DNA of 64,000 bases from Alnus glutinosa (GCF_958979055.1 NC_084898.1:2242001-2306000), one strand, 5' to 3'; positions 38,901 through 49,189 are shown, counted from the first letter of the stretch. The notes: generated from the letters alone by a model not told the origin. Program-made: numbers and translations.

Positions 38901-41497
38901 GTTACAAATGGTATCAGAGCCATTGCCCAGCCTGAGATGGTGGGAGCGTGCACAAGCCCAATGAGGGACGCCAGCGGGGACGCTGGGTCCAAAGAGGGGG
39001 TGATTGTGACGTCTCACATCACCTGAGAATGAGGATGTGCTTATATGTATAAATGCACCCTTTATGACACAACGCGTCTAGAGCCTAGATGGTTGGGTGT
39101 AAGGAACAAAGCCTTGAGGTTGAGGGTTCGAGCAGTCCCAAGATACCAAAGAGGACAATATTGTGGGTGGGTCACCATGGCTACGGCGTGCTCTGATACC
39201 ACAACATCGCGTTTTAAAGCCGTGATGGCGGTGAACCTATTGGAACTCCGCAGTTAAGCGTGCTTCTGCGAGAGCAGTACTAGGATGGGTGACCTCCTAG
39301 GAAGTCTGGTTTGGGAAGCCAAAAGTGGACAATATTGTGTCATTGGGAGTGGGTCGTTACAGAATGTGATGCCTCTGGGTTAGGCATTGGGGTGGTCTTG
39401 CTGCAAGAAAACTGACACATAGCTTATTTTAGCAAAGATACCAAGGGAGAGAGCTCAGACTATCTACCTATGAAAAAGATATGCTGGCATTAGTCTTGGC
39501 ACTCTAAAAGTGGAGAACCTATTTTTTGGGTTCAAAATTTATTGTTTGCACTGATCAGAAAAGCCTGAAATTTCTATTGGATCATACTATATCAACCGCA
39601 GCCCAGCAACAGTGGTTGGTAAAATTATTGGAATAAGTTTATGAGATTGAGTATGAGCGGGGAAAATAAATTTCAGTAGCCGATGCCCTGTCACGAATAG
39701 AAGATCTGAATACATTGATGGCTATTTCTCATCGAGTGCCACATTGGCTAGAGCCTATTCAAGAAAAAATTCAATCTGATCTAGAACTCCAAGCTCTAGT
39801 TGTCAGAATACAAGGAGAGGCGGTGGGCCATGGCAATTCAAGGAGGGCCTGATTTTCTTTATGGAGCTGGTATATTTGCCCAGCACTTCTTTCATTTAGC
39901 CCATCATTGCAGAAATACATGGGACACACACGAAGAACTCTTTAAAACCATGAAGATGCTAAAGATAGTGTTTTACTGGCAAAAATGAAGAAGCGGGTCA
40001 AGGCCTTTATTAGGCAGTACGAAGTGTGTCAATGACACAAAACTGAGACGACCATGCCTTTGGGCCTCTTGCAACATTTACCAACCCGTACTAAAGTTTG
40101 GACTGAGGTCTCAATGGCCTTCATTATTAGTTTACCCAAGTCGCACGGGAAATCCACTATTCTGGTGGTTATTGACTGGCTAGGTTGCAAGAGGCCCAAA
40201 GGCATGGTTGTCTCAGTTTTGTGTCGTTGACACACCATGCCGGGGTCCATTGTGTGTGATTGAGATCCAACATTGACAAATCATTTTTGGACTGAATTTT
40301 TTTCACTTCATGAAACTAAATGCAATTTTAGATCGGCTTATCATTTGCAAACTGACGGGTAAACGGAAGTCCTTAATCGCACGGTGGAGATGTACTTACG
40401 ACATCTAACGAGTTCAAAGCTTAAAGAATAGGTTACGTGGCTTCTATGGGTTGAGTACTGCTATAACACTAGTACCGTTTCAGCTCATATCATAACTCTA
40501 TTTGAATTGGTGTATGGAAGATCTTCTCCCACATTGTTATCATATGTCAAGGGCACAACACAGGTGGAAGCCGTTGAGAAGACTAGTGAAGCGTGATCAG
40601 CTACTTAGAGAGGCAAGGGATCGTTTGCTAAAAGCTCAACATCGAATGGCACAAATTTACAAGAAGCATCACAAGGAGAATCATTTAAGATTTTGAAAAA
40701 AATTGTACTCATTGCATTCTTTTTTCGATTTGCCTAAGGAATCATTGCATCCTGTTTTCCACATCTCAGTTCTTAAGCAGCATGTGGGTAACCACCGTAC
40801 CACAAAACCTACAGGGATCGAGCTACCCAACGGGCTGGATTCGCAGGTCCAGCATCAAGCAATATTGGGGCGGAGGGTGCACAAGGGAATACCAGAAATC
40901 TTGGTGCATTGGGCGGGTTATTCTACAGCAAATGCTTCTTGGGAAAAGAATGCCGACTTCATTTCTCGCTTTTCAAATTGTCCTCGAGGACAACGATGTT
41001 TGTACGGGGAGATGAATGTTACAATCCTTAGCAAGTTAAAACTATAAGTATATCTCTGCCTACCTCTCTCAGATTACCGGAAGTAGTATTGTGTTAGTCT
41101 TTATCTTTACGTAAGGATTGTAACACATTTACTAAAATCTACCTTGATTCACATGGTAAGAGACCAGCTAAGTTGGAGAGATGTATTTTGGCCTTTGAAG
41201 CCAATTAAAGTGCATACCTCTTGTTCTGATTTCTTTACATTAATTTAGTCATGCTCAAAAAGAATTTTTGGTGTCACTTTGCAGTTCGAGTACAATGCTT
41301 GGCTTGCCGCCCATTGTGGATGTCCTGCAGATGAAGAATGGAGAAAACAAATGTATTACTCAACTGCAAAGAACAAACTTGCTCGACCTGAGTCTTACCG
41401 TGACGAATGGGAAGATCATCACTTGGTTTTGCAAGCTCATGAGGATTTCGTCAACCAAATCTCAAATCGTGTTAGTGACAGAAGCCTCTCTCAGTAA
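32960..41497 (+). CDS. FMO GS-OX-like flavin-containing monooxygenase
   Basis: Seven exons join in phase to 471 codons: 32960-33545, 34375-34445, 34531-34683, 34809-34891, 35186-35321, 35427-35600 and 41285-41497. The enzyme would use FAD, NADPH and O2 to oxygenate nitrogen or sulfur in small molecules. Arabidopsis FMO GS-OX enzymes S-oxygenate methylthioalkyl glucosinolates, but the substrate outside Brassicales is unknown. Motifs are the FAD site GAGAGG (29-34), the FMO signature [11 protein letters not shown] (200-210), the NADPH site GSSASA (225-230) and HCTGY near 295-299. The ATG at 32960 was chosen over the in-frame TTG upstream; a second ATG follows two codons later. Exon 1 is GC-rich. 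Intron 1 holds a GC-rich fold-back. Intron 6 (35601-41284, 5684 bp) holds a gypsy element with a Cassandra element inside it. Despite this, all splice sites and motifs are intact. Confidence 0.93.
33790..34140. repeat. GC-rich fold-back element in FMO intron 1
   Basis: A perfect 13-bp inverted repeat, AGGGGTGGCTGCC (33881-33893) and its complement (34071-34083), encloses about five self-complementary units of the form GGGGGTGGCCGCGCGGCCACC. AT-rich complementary arms extend outward on both sides. The internal motif is shared with the element at 43.1-44.2 kb. The reading frames in it are GC-repeat artefacts. Confidence 0.8.
35779..36177 (+). repeat. 5' LTR-like segment of the intron gypsy
   Basis: It shares atcaagttaag.ctataagtatatctct and tagtattgtgttagtcttta with the 3' copy at 41029-41110. 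It continues with internal repeats of gtcctaatcctag (about 35870-35960) that the 3' copy lacks. The left limit is not clear. Confidence 0.6.
36372..37353 (+). pseudogene. gag and aspartic protease of the intron gypsy
   Basis: Two broken frames (36372-36599 and 36613-37353) encode a retrotransposon gag domain (KLDFPRY...W..RI.QFFEFH), a zinc knuckle-like [14 protein letters not shown] and a pepsin-like protease centre, [14 protein letters not shown] stop and frameshift separate the first from the second, and the protease frame ends early at 37353. Confidence 0.85.
37970..38549 (+). pseudogene. Reverse transcriptase of the intron gypsy
   Basis: The frame shows [15 protein letters not shown] and an altered catalytic box, [10 protein letters not shown], where family members have FDDILIYS. 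The second catalytic aspartate is therefore lost. A frameshift follows, then PFIVEC, where the Cassandra element is inserted. The reading resumes after it as DASG(L)GIG. Confidence 0.85.
38778..38851 (+). repeat. 5S rRNA-like segment, 5' LTR of Cassandra
   Basis: It matches the middle and 3' part of plant 5S rRNA, including AACTCCGCAGTTAAGCGTGC and the internal promoter-like AGGATGGGTGAT.TCCTGGGA. The first ~45 bases of 5S are poorly conserved. It is an LTR component, not a functional rRNA gene. Confidence 0.92.
39233..39306 (+). repeat. 5S rRNA-like segment, 3' LTR of Cassandra
   Basis: Same arrangement as in the 5' LTR, with a few substitutions. Its AGTACTAGGATGGGTGACCT is closer to genuine 5S than the 5' LTR version. 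Confidence 0.92.
39367..41047 (+). pseudogene. RNase H, integrase and chromodomain of the intron gypsy
   Basis: After the Cassandra insertion the pol sequence resumes with RNase H-like residues in shifting frames. Integrase zinc-binding and core fragments follow near 39890-40700 ([20 protein letters not shown] and an altered VCQ..KTETT). The end is an open chromodomain segment at 40703-41047 ([17 protein letters not shown]...ASWE). An inverted 52-bp duplication disrupts the integrase at 40024-40235. Confidence 0.85.
40024..40235. repeat. 52-bp inverted repeat in integrase
   Basis: The arms 40024-40075 and 40184-40235 are reverse complements with two mismatches and are separated by 108 bp. 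The right arm replaces the sequence expected in integrase at that place, so it is an inverted copy of the left arm. Confidence 0.93.
41017..41125 (+). repeat. Short 3' LTR-like piece
   Basis: It begins TGTTACAATCC and ends GGATTGTAACA, an 11-bp inverted terminus. It matches about 80 bp of the 5' LTR-like segment and lacks the internal gtcctaatcctag repeats, which suggests an internal deletion. Confidence 0.6.
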
Positions 41498-42080
41498 TCA
41501 AGCTTCAAGAATCATTTTTTCCTTGCATTATTATTATTCTCTTCTATTCCTGGTGGTTTATACATTATTTTTGAATAATAATGTAAATTAAGAATAATGG
41601 CTTCTAAGCGCTTGGGGACTGAAATTGAATAAATCAAGATTGACAGTGCTTAGAAAATGCTCAAATATAATGACCTTGTCTTTGTTACTTATGTATGTAT
41701 GCCTTACAATTGAATGCAAGGCGAGGGGGAGACGAACCCGTGGAAACAAAAAAGATTGCACCAGACTCATCGAACCCAGGTCTGTACCGTGGCAGGGTAA
41801 GGGCTAATACAAATAACAAGAACATCATGACATTTTGCATTTGTCTCTTTACCCCCCTTTAATTATCATATTCATTTGATATGATGCCTTGTACACCACT
41901 AACGATTGATTTGGATGGGGGATTTTGAGAGGAATCGAATGAAAAAATTAGTTGAAATCAACCACTCTTGTTCGTGATCTTTTATAGGCAAAGCAAATGG
42001 TAGAACAGAGTTCGATATTCCATTCCACTCACTTGTATTAATTTCCCCCAATTTGTATGGAATTACACCTTCTTTCATTA
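41498..42080. other. 3' flank of the FMO gene
   Basis: It presumably holds the 3' untranslated region, with aataataatgtaaatta near 41572. Beyond it no gene is recognised. Confidence 0.5.
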
Positions 42081-42084
42081 TATG

Positions 42085-43115
42085 AGTTAGAGCACCAGGC
42101 AGCAGACTCCCAACCATTTTCTCTAATTTAAAGAAAATTTAGTGAATCAAACTATTTTTTTTTTCCCTATACAAATATACTCTATAATAGCTTCTCTTAA
42201 TCTTTCTCTATACTATTAAATTATTATTATTATTTTTTACTTTTTATTTTCACTGTATCTCACTCTCACTCTCTCTCATTTATTTCCGTCACCGTTGCGT
42301 TGAGGCTCTTGGCCTCCTGAGTCCTAAATGGCCAAGTAGTCTTTTTTGTCAGTCGTCTTCTTTGTCGATCCCCGGAAATCCTTCACGAAAACGAACTCGG
42401 CCCGGCCGTTTTCCTCAATGGCGTCGTTTAGGTTGCCGGTGTTGTTGCTACCATAGAGCTTGTTCTTCTCTGGAGGTTTCCTCAGGGATTTGACGGAGTT
42501 GGGTTCCTGAGATCGAGCGGATGGCATCGCTCAGCTTGTTGTGGAGGACGGGGATGGGCCTGGAGAGCTGGTTGGAGGCGACGAAAGGTTGGAGAGGAAG
42601 CGTAGATGGTTGAGGTTTAGCGAGAGCGTGCTGGAGAGATTGGACCTGGAGAGGGACAACAACTTGCTGGCGATTACCGCTTTGTTTTTTTCTCGGCTTT
42701 GCTGGAAAGGGCTGTATCAGCAGGCAATAAAGCAGAGGAACTATGAATCGGTGAAGTGGCGGTGGCCGTGAGAGTGGACATGCGCATCTTGTTGACGGAC
42801 AGTGTTGCATTGGCGGTGGCCGCGAGTGTTGCAATGGGCTACAAGTGGGAATTTGGTGAAGAAGAAGGAGAAGAGGGAAGATAATATGGCGAGTGAGGGT
42901 ACAACTACAAGAGAGTGGCGAGTGAGGGTACAACTACAAGAGAGTCAGAGAGAGGTTTTTTTCCTATTAAAATATTGGATTGGGTAGCTACACCAAGAAT
43001 GAAGATGCATAATAGGGCATCTGCTGTGACATACTTTTTTGTAATTTTTTTTCTTCCAAATTTTCCCTATTTTAGGAAAGGGAACTACTTATAGGGCATT
43101 TGCTACTAGGAGAGC
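42085..43115 (-). mobile_element. Pack-TIR-like element with gene fragment
   Basis: The left end, gagcaccaggcagcagactc, continuing to taaagaaaattt (to about 42138), resembles the reverse complement of 43063-43118. This would give imperfect terminal inverted repeats of about 45-50 bp. The interior (42300-42960) has gene-like GC content. On the minus strand a 67-codon frame, 42324-42527 (MPSARSQEPNSVKSL...FVFVKDFRG), reads like a fragment of an ordinary protein that I cannot name. It is a candidate Pack-MULE. The borders are uncertain because the right end abuts the next element. Confidence 0.5.
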
Positions 43116-44184
43116 CCCTTCTATCAGGTTATGGCAAAAACCAAGGGTTTTTTGCCCACCAATAATATACTGACACATCATCTCAAAACAAAAAAACTCA
43201 AAAAACTAAAGTGTTGTTGAAACACCAAATCTGGACCACGCTGAGAACGCCCCTGCCCAAATCCGCACCACCACAGCCAGGCCGGACACCGCCGGCACCG
43301 CCTAGGCCGAACGCTGCCGGCACCGCCCAGGCCAGACCACGCCGCCAACGCCCGTACTGGACCACGCTGCCACCGCCCGGGTCGGAACACGCCGTCACAG
43401 CCAGGCCAACCCCAACTCCTCCGACGTGGGTCTGGACGCTTTCGGCAACGCCCAAGTCGGAAAACGCCACCAACGCCCGTGCCGGACCACACCGTCCAGG
43501 TCGGAAACCGCCACTGTCCGGGTCGGAAGATGCCGTCACAGCCAGGCCAAACCCGACGGTGAGTGACGCCCGACAGAAGGGGTGGCCCGAAGGCCACCCC
43601 CAGGTTCGGGCCAACCCCAGACCTCGGGGGTGGCCGCGCGGCCGCCCCATGGACCGTGGGGAGCCGCGCGGCCACCCCCCAGTGGCCAGGGGTGGCAGCG
43701 CAGAGCCTGGGGTGGCCATCGGGCCAGCCCTAGATGGATCTAGGGTTGGCTCGAAGGCCACCCCCAGACCCCGGGGATGGCCGCGCGACCGTCCCATGGA
43801 CCAGGTGTAGCCGCGCGGCCACCCCCCAGTGGCCGGGGGTTGCCGCGCGGCCACCCCCAGGGCCTGGGGTGGCCTTCGGGCATACCCTAGATCCATCTAG
43901 GGGTGGCCCGAAAGCCACCCCCAGACCCCGTGGGAGGCCGCGCGGCCACTCCCGGCCTCTGTGGAGTGGCCGAGCGGCCCGCTGGCGGCGGCTTTCCGGC
44001 CTGGGGCTGCGGATTTGGGGCGGTGATGGTGCTCTTCCGGTTGGGCAGCGGCATTTCTTCCGGTTGGGCAGCAGCATTTCATTTTTTGAGTTTTAGCTGA
44101 CTTGTCGATTTCTTATTGGTTGGCAAAATACCCTTCCTTTCTGCCACTACCGAACAGAAGTTATTCCCTTGCTACTAGTGCTCT
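43093..44184. mobile_element. GC-rich element with long inverted termini
   Basis: Outer sequences are inverted over roughly 130 bp: gctactagg...atggcaaaa...aagggttttttgcccaccaataa on the left against the complement of ttattggttggcaaaatacccttc...ctactagtgctct on the right. Inside is a GC-rich body. The first half repeats gccggaccacgc/caccgcccgg phrases, and the second half repeats ggggtggccgcgcggccacccc units like those in FMO intron 1. Large open frames on both strands (up to 232 codons) come from the repeat composition and are not genes. Confidence 0.75.
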
Positions 44185-44232
44185 TAAGCATACTTGCTAT
44201 CCTCCAACATATAAAAGACAATTAAAATATAT

Positions 44233-45412
44233 GAGAAAACTACAGTTTACCCCCTCAATGTTTCACTCCTTTTTCAATCTTGCCTCAAAAGTGAAAAAAT
44301 TTACAATGTATTCCACCAAAATTTCCTAATTTTTCAATGTAGACATTCTGTTAGATGATTCCATCTTCCTTGATGGAAATTGCCGCATGTGCACGACACG
44401 TGTGATTTTTGCTCTCGACTTCACCAAAATGCCTTCATGTTTCTTAAAACTGGAAATCTTATCTTGACTTGACTAATACCGGTAAGTTCCCCATATGGGC
44501 GATAAACACTCTTTCCCGTTCATCAGTACAATTGTCTCTCTACAACACAGGTAATCTTGTTCTACACACTTTGGAAGGTGTTACTTTGTGGGAGAGCTTC
44601 CATTTTCCGACAGATACCCTTCTCCCCCAACAACTACTCACTAGAAATACAAAGCTTGTCTCCTCAAGGAGCCAGAGCAATTATTCCTCTAGTTTCTACA
44701 AGCTTTTCTTCGACAACGATATCCTTCTCTGCCTTCTTTACGATGGACTTGAGATTTCCAGTATTTATTGGTTTGATCCATGGCTTGTGAGTTGGGATGC
44801 TCAAAGGTCCACGAACAACAATAGTAGAATTGCAGTGCTTGATTCCTTAGGGAACTTCAGTTCTTCCGATGATTTTACTGCGGTATCAGCTGATTATGGG
44901 GCTGTGCTTCATAGAAGACTGACAATAGATTACGATGGTGATATTCGAGTCTACAGCTGGAAAGAGAAGGAGGAGAAGTGGGTTATTTCATGGCAAGCCA
45001 TTCAGAAACCTTGCAAGATTCATGGTATTTGTGGGGTCAACAGTATATTCAGCTATGTTATTGGTTCTGAGAGGAAATGCCTTCCACGATATACTATGAA
45101 AAACCATACCGATTGGTCTTAAGGTTGTGAACCGGGATTTGATCTCTATTGCAACAAAAATATATGAGTCAGGCTTTTTGTAGCTATCCCACGTTGAATT
45201 CTATCCCAATGAAACATGAGGGCATTTTGGTAAAGTTGAGAGCAAAAATCACATGTGCGGCAATTTCTGTTAGGGAAGGCGGAATCATCTAACGGAATGG
45301 CTACATTGCAATATTAGGAAACTTTGTCGGGGTCCATTGCATAATTTTTTTTACTTTGGGGGTAAGATTGAAAAAGGGGTGAAACATTAGGGTGGTAAAG
45401 TGTAGTTTTTCC
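44233..45412 (+). mobile_element. Pack-TIR element carrying a receptor-kinase fragment
   Basis: Imperfect terminal inverted repeats of about 230 bp (44233-44462 and the complement of 45180-45412) share ttcaatctt.cc, gttagatgattcc, aaattgccgca and gatttttgctctc. They flank a captured gene fragment. Flanks are aaaatatat on the left and aatatatat on the right, compatible with a 7-9 bp target duplication, though AT-rich. No transposase is present. Confidence 0.8.
44469..45166 (+). pseudogene. ZmPK1-type S-domain receptor kinase fragment
   Basis: A 217-codon frame contains the second half of a bulb-type lectin domain (LSLYNTGNLVL, LWESFHFPTDTLLP) and an S-locus/EGF-like part (CKIHGICGVNS, MKNHTDWS) typical of ZmPK1-like receptor kinases. 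After a TAA at 45120 the same frame continues with GCEPGFDLYC, so the stop is a mutation within conserved sequence. The N-terminal lectin part, PAN, membrane span and kinase are absent. It is not a copy of the kinase at 7113, which belongs to another S-domain subgroup. Confidence 0.88.
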
Positions 45413-46414
45413 AATATATATATAATGATCAAATCATATATTTTTCTTTCTTTTATTTTCTTTATCTCAAACATCCAAACAAAAGAAAAGAAAATACTTG
45501 TATACATTTCATTTAGCTAATCTAAAAATACGATTTTTATTTTTTAATGGTCTAAAGCGCGATGCCCTGTATAAAAATCAATATTTTTATTAATGATTAA
45601 TCCAATAAACAAAAACTTTTTGCAAAAAAAAATAAAATGAAGAGAAAAGAATGTCTTCGTTAATAATTCATTTATTTCTCTCCCGAACATTCTTTGTGAC
45701 TCTTAATTAGTACGTTCGGTGCAAATCCTTGACGAAAATTATTTACCCTTTTACAAATGATTGAGGGAAACCCTAGCTAACGCAGCCAGTCATTCTTATT
45801 CCTTTTATGAATATTTGTAGTCCCCACTAGGAATGCCCATGGTCCGCATTACGAATGATCGTTGACGTATTGTATAGTGTGTCAGAAAGTACATCATATG
45901 CCTTCATCATGTGTGTAAGATCATTCCATGAACGATCGACCAACCCTAAAATTCATACAAACGTTCATTTTTCGCTTGAGGATGTTCGCCAAATAGCCAG
46001 ATCAGTTAAACCTTATCCTATGCATTCTCTGCCCATAAGTACCCCTTACCCTACATCCCTCAATACCATTTATTCTCTGTGCACTTATTCTATCACACTC
46101 TTGATTAGAGGAAAGTTCTAGACAAAGAATAAGAAGTTGAGTTGATAATCCACCTTTATTTGAGGTAACCTTTGTTGCCTAACCTTTCTTTCATGTTATT
46201 AATGTTCTATCCTTATTGGTTCATTATTTGTTTTACAATTTTCGTTACATGAAAGCTTTAAGGAATTATTTTCCCACTTCAAAAGAAAATGTCATTTTCA
46301 AAATATAAGTTTATATCCATTCTTAGTTTTCAGAAATGGTCACGGTGTCATATTTTATTATATCTTTGTTATGCTATTAGGAGCTTTAAATTAAGAGTTA
46401 GCACGTTAGATTAG
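45413..46414. other. Possible LTR remnant before gypsy 2
   Basis: AT-rich sequence, then a stretch (45690-46130) with repeated ACGTTCG / GAACGATCG-type motifs and a leader-like end, as seen in LTRs of Tekay/Del elements. No gag or protease is present. The 88-codon frame at 45855 has no known domain. Confidence 0.35.
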
Positions 46415-49085
46415 GTTGTCTCACCATGGGGAGTGCCAGTGCTGTTTGTGAAGAAGAAGGATGGTTCAATGTGTTTATGCATAGACTATCGCGAGTTGAA
46501 TCGAATGACGATAAAAAACAAATATCATTTACCAAGGATTGACGATCTCTTCGATCAACTTAAGGAGGTCACGGTTTTCTCTAAGATCAATCTTCGGTCA
46601 GGATATCATCAACTCAAGGAGAATGAAGAAGACATCTAGAAGGCGGCGATACGTACACGATATGATCATTATGAATTTTTGGTTATGCCGTTTGGAGTAA
46701 CAAATGTACCATTTGTATTCATGGACTTAATGAATTAAGTGTTTCATATGTATCTTGATTGGTTCGTAGTCGTGTTTATAGATGACATTTTAGTTTATTC
46801 CACCAATCACCGTGACTATGGGAGGCATTTGAAAACAATGTTAGGTATTCTAAGGGAGAAGAAGCTATTCACTAAACCCAATAAATGTGAATTTTGGCTA
46901 GAAGAAGTCTCATTCCTAGGCCATATAATCTCGAAAGATGGGATAGCTGTCGATCCAAGTAAGATTGAAGCAGTAACGAAATGGGAGTGGCCACAATTGT
47001 CCATGAGATTAGAAGTTTCTTGAGACTGGCTGGATATTATCGAAGATTCGTAGAAGGCTTCTCTAAGCTTTCGGGTCCTTTGACCACTCTGACAAAGAAG
47101 AACACTCGTTTTGCCTGAAGTGACGAGTGCGAAACAAGCTTTCAAGAACTCAAGCAGAGGTTAGTGTCTGCAACTATCCTCGTACTTCCAATGGAGTCAG
47201 AGAAATTCATTATCTACAGCGATGCCTCTCTCAAAGGACTAGGTTGCTTACTCATGCAATAAGGTAAGGTAATCGCCTATGTGTCGAGACAATTGAAAGA
47301 TCATGAAAGAAATTATCCTACTCATGATCTAGAACTTGCAGCAGTAGTTTATGCCTTGAAAACTTGGAGGCACTATCTATTTCGGGAGAAGATTGAAATC
47401 TATACCGATCATCAAAGTCTCAAGTACATCTATACGCAAAAGGAGCTGAATATGAGGCAACAAAGATGGGTAGAGCTCATAAAATACTACAATTCCTATA
47501 TCTTGTACCACTCAGGTAAAGCAAATGTTGTTGCTAACGCTCTAAGTAGGAAATCACAAAGTGATACCTTGAATACTTTGAGTACTCTAGATCAACTTGC
47601 TCAGCAATTAGAGATGATCCAACTGAACATTGCTCCAACTGAAGAGCAATCCGCTCTTGCAACATTATTAATCCACCCCTTAATTGCTGATAGGATCAAG
47701 ATTGCCCAAGAAAACGACCTTGAGTTACAAGAACTCGTGGTGAAGGCTAATCGTGATGCCTCTGGTTTTCATTTTATGGATGACGATATGTTAAGAACTG
47801 GAGATGCCAGAACCATCATACCAAACGATGCAGAGCTGAAGAGAGATATTCTGGATGAAGCCCACAAATACAAATATACAATACATCCAGAAAGCACCAA
47901 GATGTACCAGGATTTGAAGAAGTTCTGGTGGCGTGCATGAAGCGGGATATTGCAAAGTACGTGGTGCAGTGTCATGTTTGTCAACAAGTGAAGGTCGAGC
48001 AATAAAGACCAATAGGGCCTCTCCAACCACTTAATGTTCCAGAATTGATATAGGATCAGATTGCTATGGACTTTGTGGTAGGTTTGCCAAAGGCACTTAG
48101 TGGCCAAGATTCCATTTGGGTGGTAGTTGACAGACTTACCGAAAGTGTTCATTTCATTCCATTCCATATAACTAAACTATTCATAATAGAGATAGTCAGG
48201 TTACATGGAATACCTGCCTCTATCGTGTCTAAAAGGGACCCTCGATTTACTTTATGATTCTGGATGTGCTTATATGATGCAATGGGTATAAGGCTGAACA
48301 TTAGCACGACTTTTCATCTTCAAACCAACGGACAGTCAGAAAGGACCATCCAAACTTTGGAAGATATGTTGAGATTGTGCATACTTGACTTTAAAGGTAA
48401 ATGGATTAAATATCTGCCTTTAGTTGAGTTTGCTTATAACAATAGTTTCTAGGCAACTTATTGGGATGACACCATATGAGGCTCTCTATGGGCACAAGTG
48501 TAGATCTTCATTATATTGGGATGAGGTTGGTGAAAGACAATTGGTTGGGCCAGAGATAATACAAGACACGAAGGACAAGGTTGCACTTATCCGGAAGAGA
48601 ATGTTGACGGCTCAGAGTCGGCAAAAAAGCTACGCAAATAAGCATCGCTGCAAGCTAGAATTTAATATTGGTGACCTCGTGTATTTGAAGGTTTCACCAA
48701 TGAAGAAAGTGATGTGGTTTGGCAAGAAGGGAAAGCTAAGCCCAAGGTACATTTGTCCTTTTGAAACAAAGGAAGTTGTGGGTCTTGTGGCATATACAGT
48801 TCATCTGCCACCTGCTTTATTTGGAATACATGATGTATTCCATGTATATACTCTGAGAAAGCATGTGCATGATCCATTGCACGTTATTGATTTTGAAGCA
48901 TTGCAAAATTCAAGAAGACCTCAAGTACAAAGAACTACCCGTGCAAATTTTAGATCACAAGAAACAACAACTTAGAACAAAGACCATTCTGTTAGTTAAA
49001 GTTCTGTGGTGAAATCATAATGTAGAGGAGGCATCTTCGGAACTTGAGCATGATATGAGAAACAGATATCCACATTTGTTCTAAA
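46415..49085 (+). mobile_element. Ty3-gypsy pol, Tekay/Del-like (decayed)
   Basis: The sequence runs through reverse transcriptase ([32 protein letters not shown] intact), RNase H (47281-47560, [31 protein letters not shown]), integrase (CHVCQQVK, DFVVGLP, WVVVDRLTESVHFIP, TNGQSERTIQTLEDMLR) and a frameshifted chromodomain remnant (HNVEEAS, ELEHDMRNRYPHLF). At least ten stops or frameshifts break it, for example at 46637 and 46736. Gag and protease are absent upstream. Confidence 0.9.
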
Positions 49086-49189
49086 GGTTTGGAAATCCTT
49101 CGCAGTATTTTATTAAAATACCTACTATATGTGAGTGATGTGATGTAAAAATTGTGATATATATGGTTTGATAGTGTTATCCTTTTCAG

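Larger units (their letters stand above)
38550..39361 (+). mobile_element. Cassandra TRIM retroelement
   Basis: Two 357-bp LTRs (38550-38906 and 39005-39361) start TGTGAC and end GTTACA, with about 15 differences by hand count. The 98-bp middle starts with the primer binding site TGGTATCAGAGC (38909-38920) and ends with a purine-rich tract, AAAGAGGGGGTGAT. A perfect 5-bp target duplication, gaatg, flanks it (38545-38549 and 39362-39366). Each LTR contains a 5S rRNA-like segment, the hallmark of Cassandra. It encodes no protein and relies on proteins of other elements. It sits in the pol gene of the intron gypsy, which shows that it inserted later. Confidence 0.96.
35750..41125 (+). mobile_element. 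Ty3-gypsy chromovirus in FMO intron 6 (decayed)
   Basis: A 5' LTR-like segment (about 35750-36177) is followed by a primer binding site at 36179-36190 (TGGTACTAGAGC, one step from the usual initiator-Met TGGTATCAGAGC). Then come gag with a zinc knuckle, an aspartic protease, reverse transcriptase, RNase H, integrase and a chromodomain. A short 3' LTR-like piece lies at 41017-41125. The order protease, RT, RNase H, integrase, chromodomain identifies a chromovirus. Many stops and frameshifts make it inactive, and an 812-bp Cassandra element interrupts pol. Confidence 0.88.

Noticed and set aside
36372-41047. Several separate host genes between the two ends of the FMO gene
   Set aside because: The open pieces are retroelement gag, protease, RT, integrase and chromodomain, and the FMO exons join in phase around them.
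43198-43896. 232-codon minus-strand protein and overlapping long frames
   Set aside because: They arise from GC-rich repeated units on both strands and several frames, inside a fold-back element. No domain is present.
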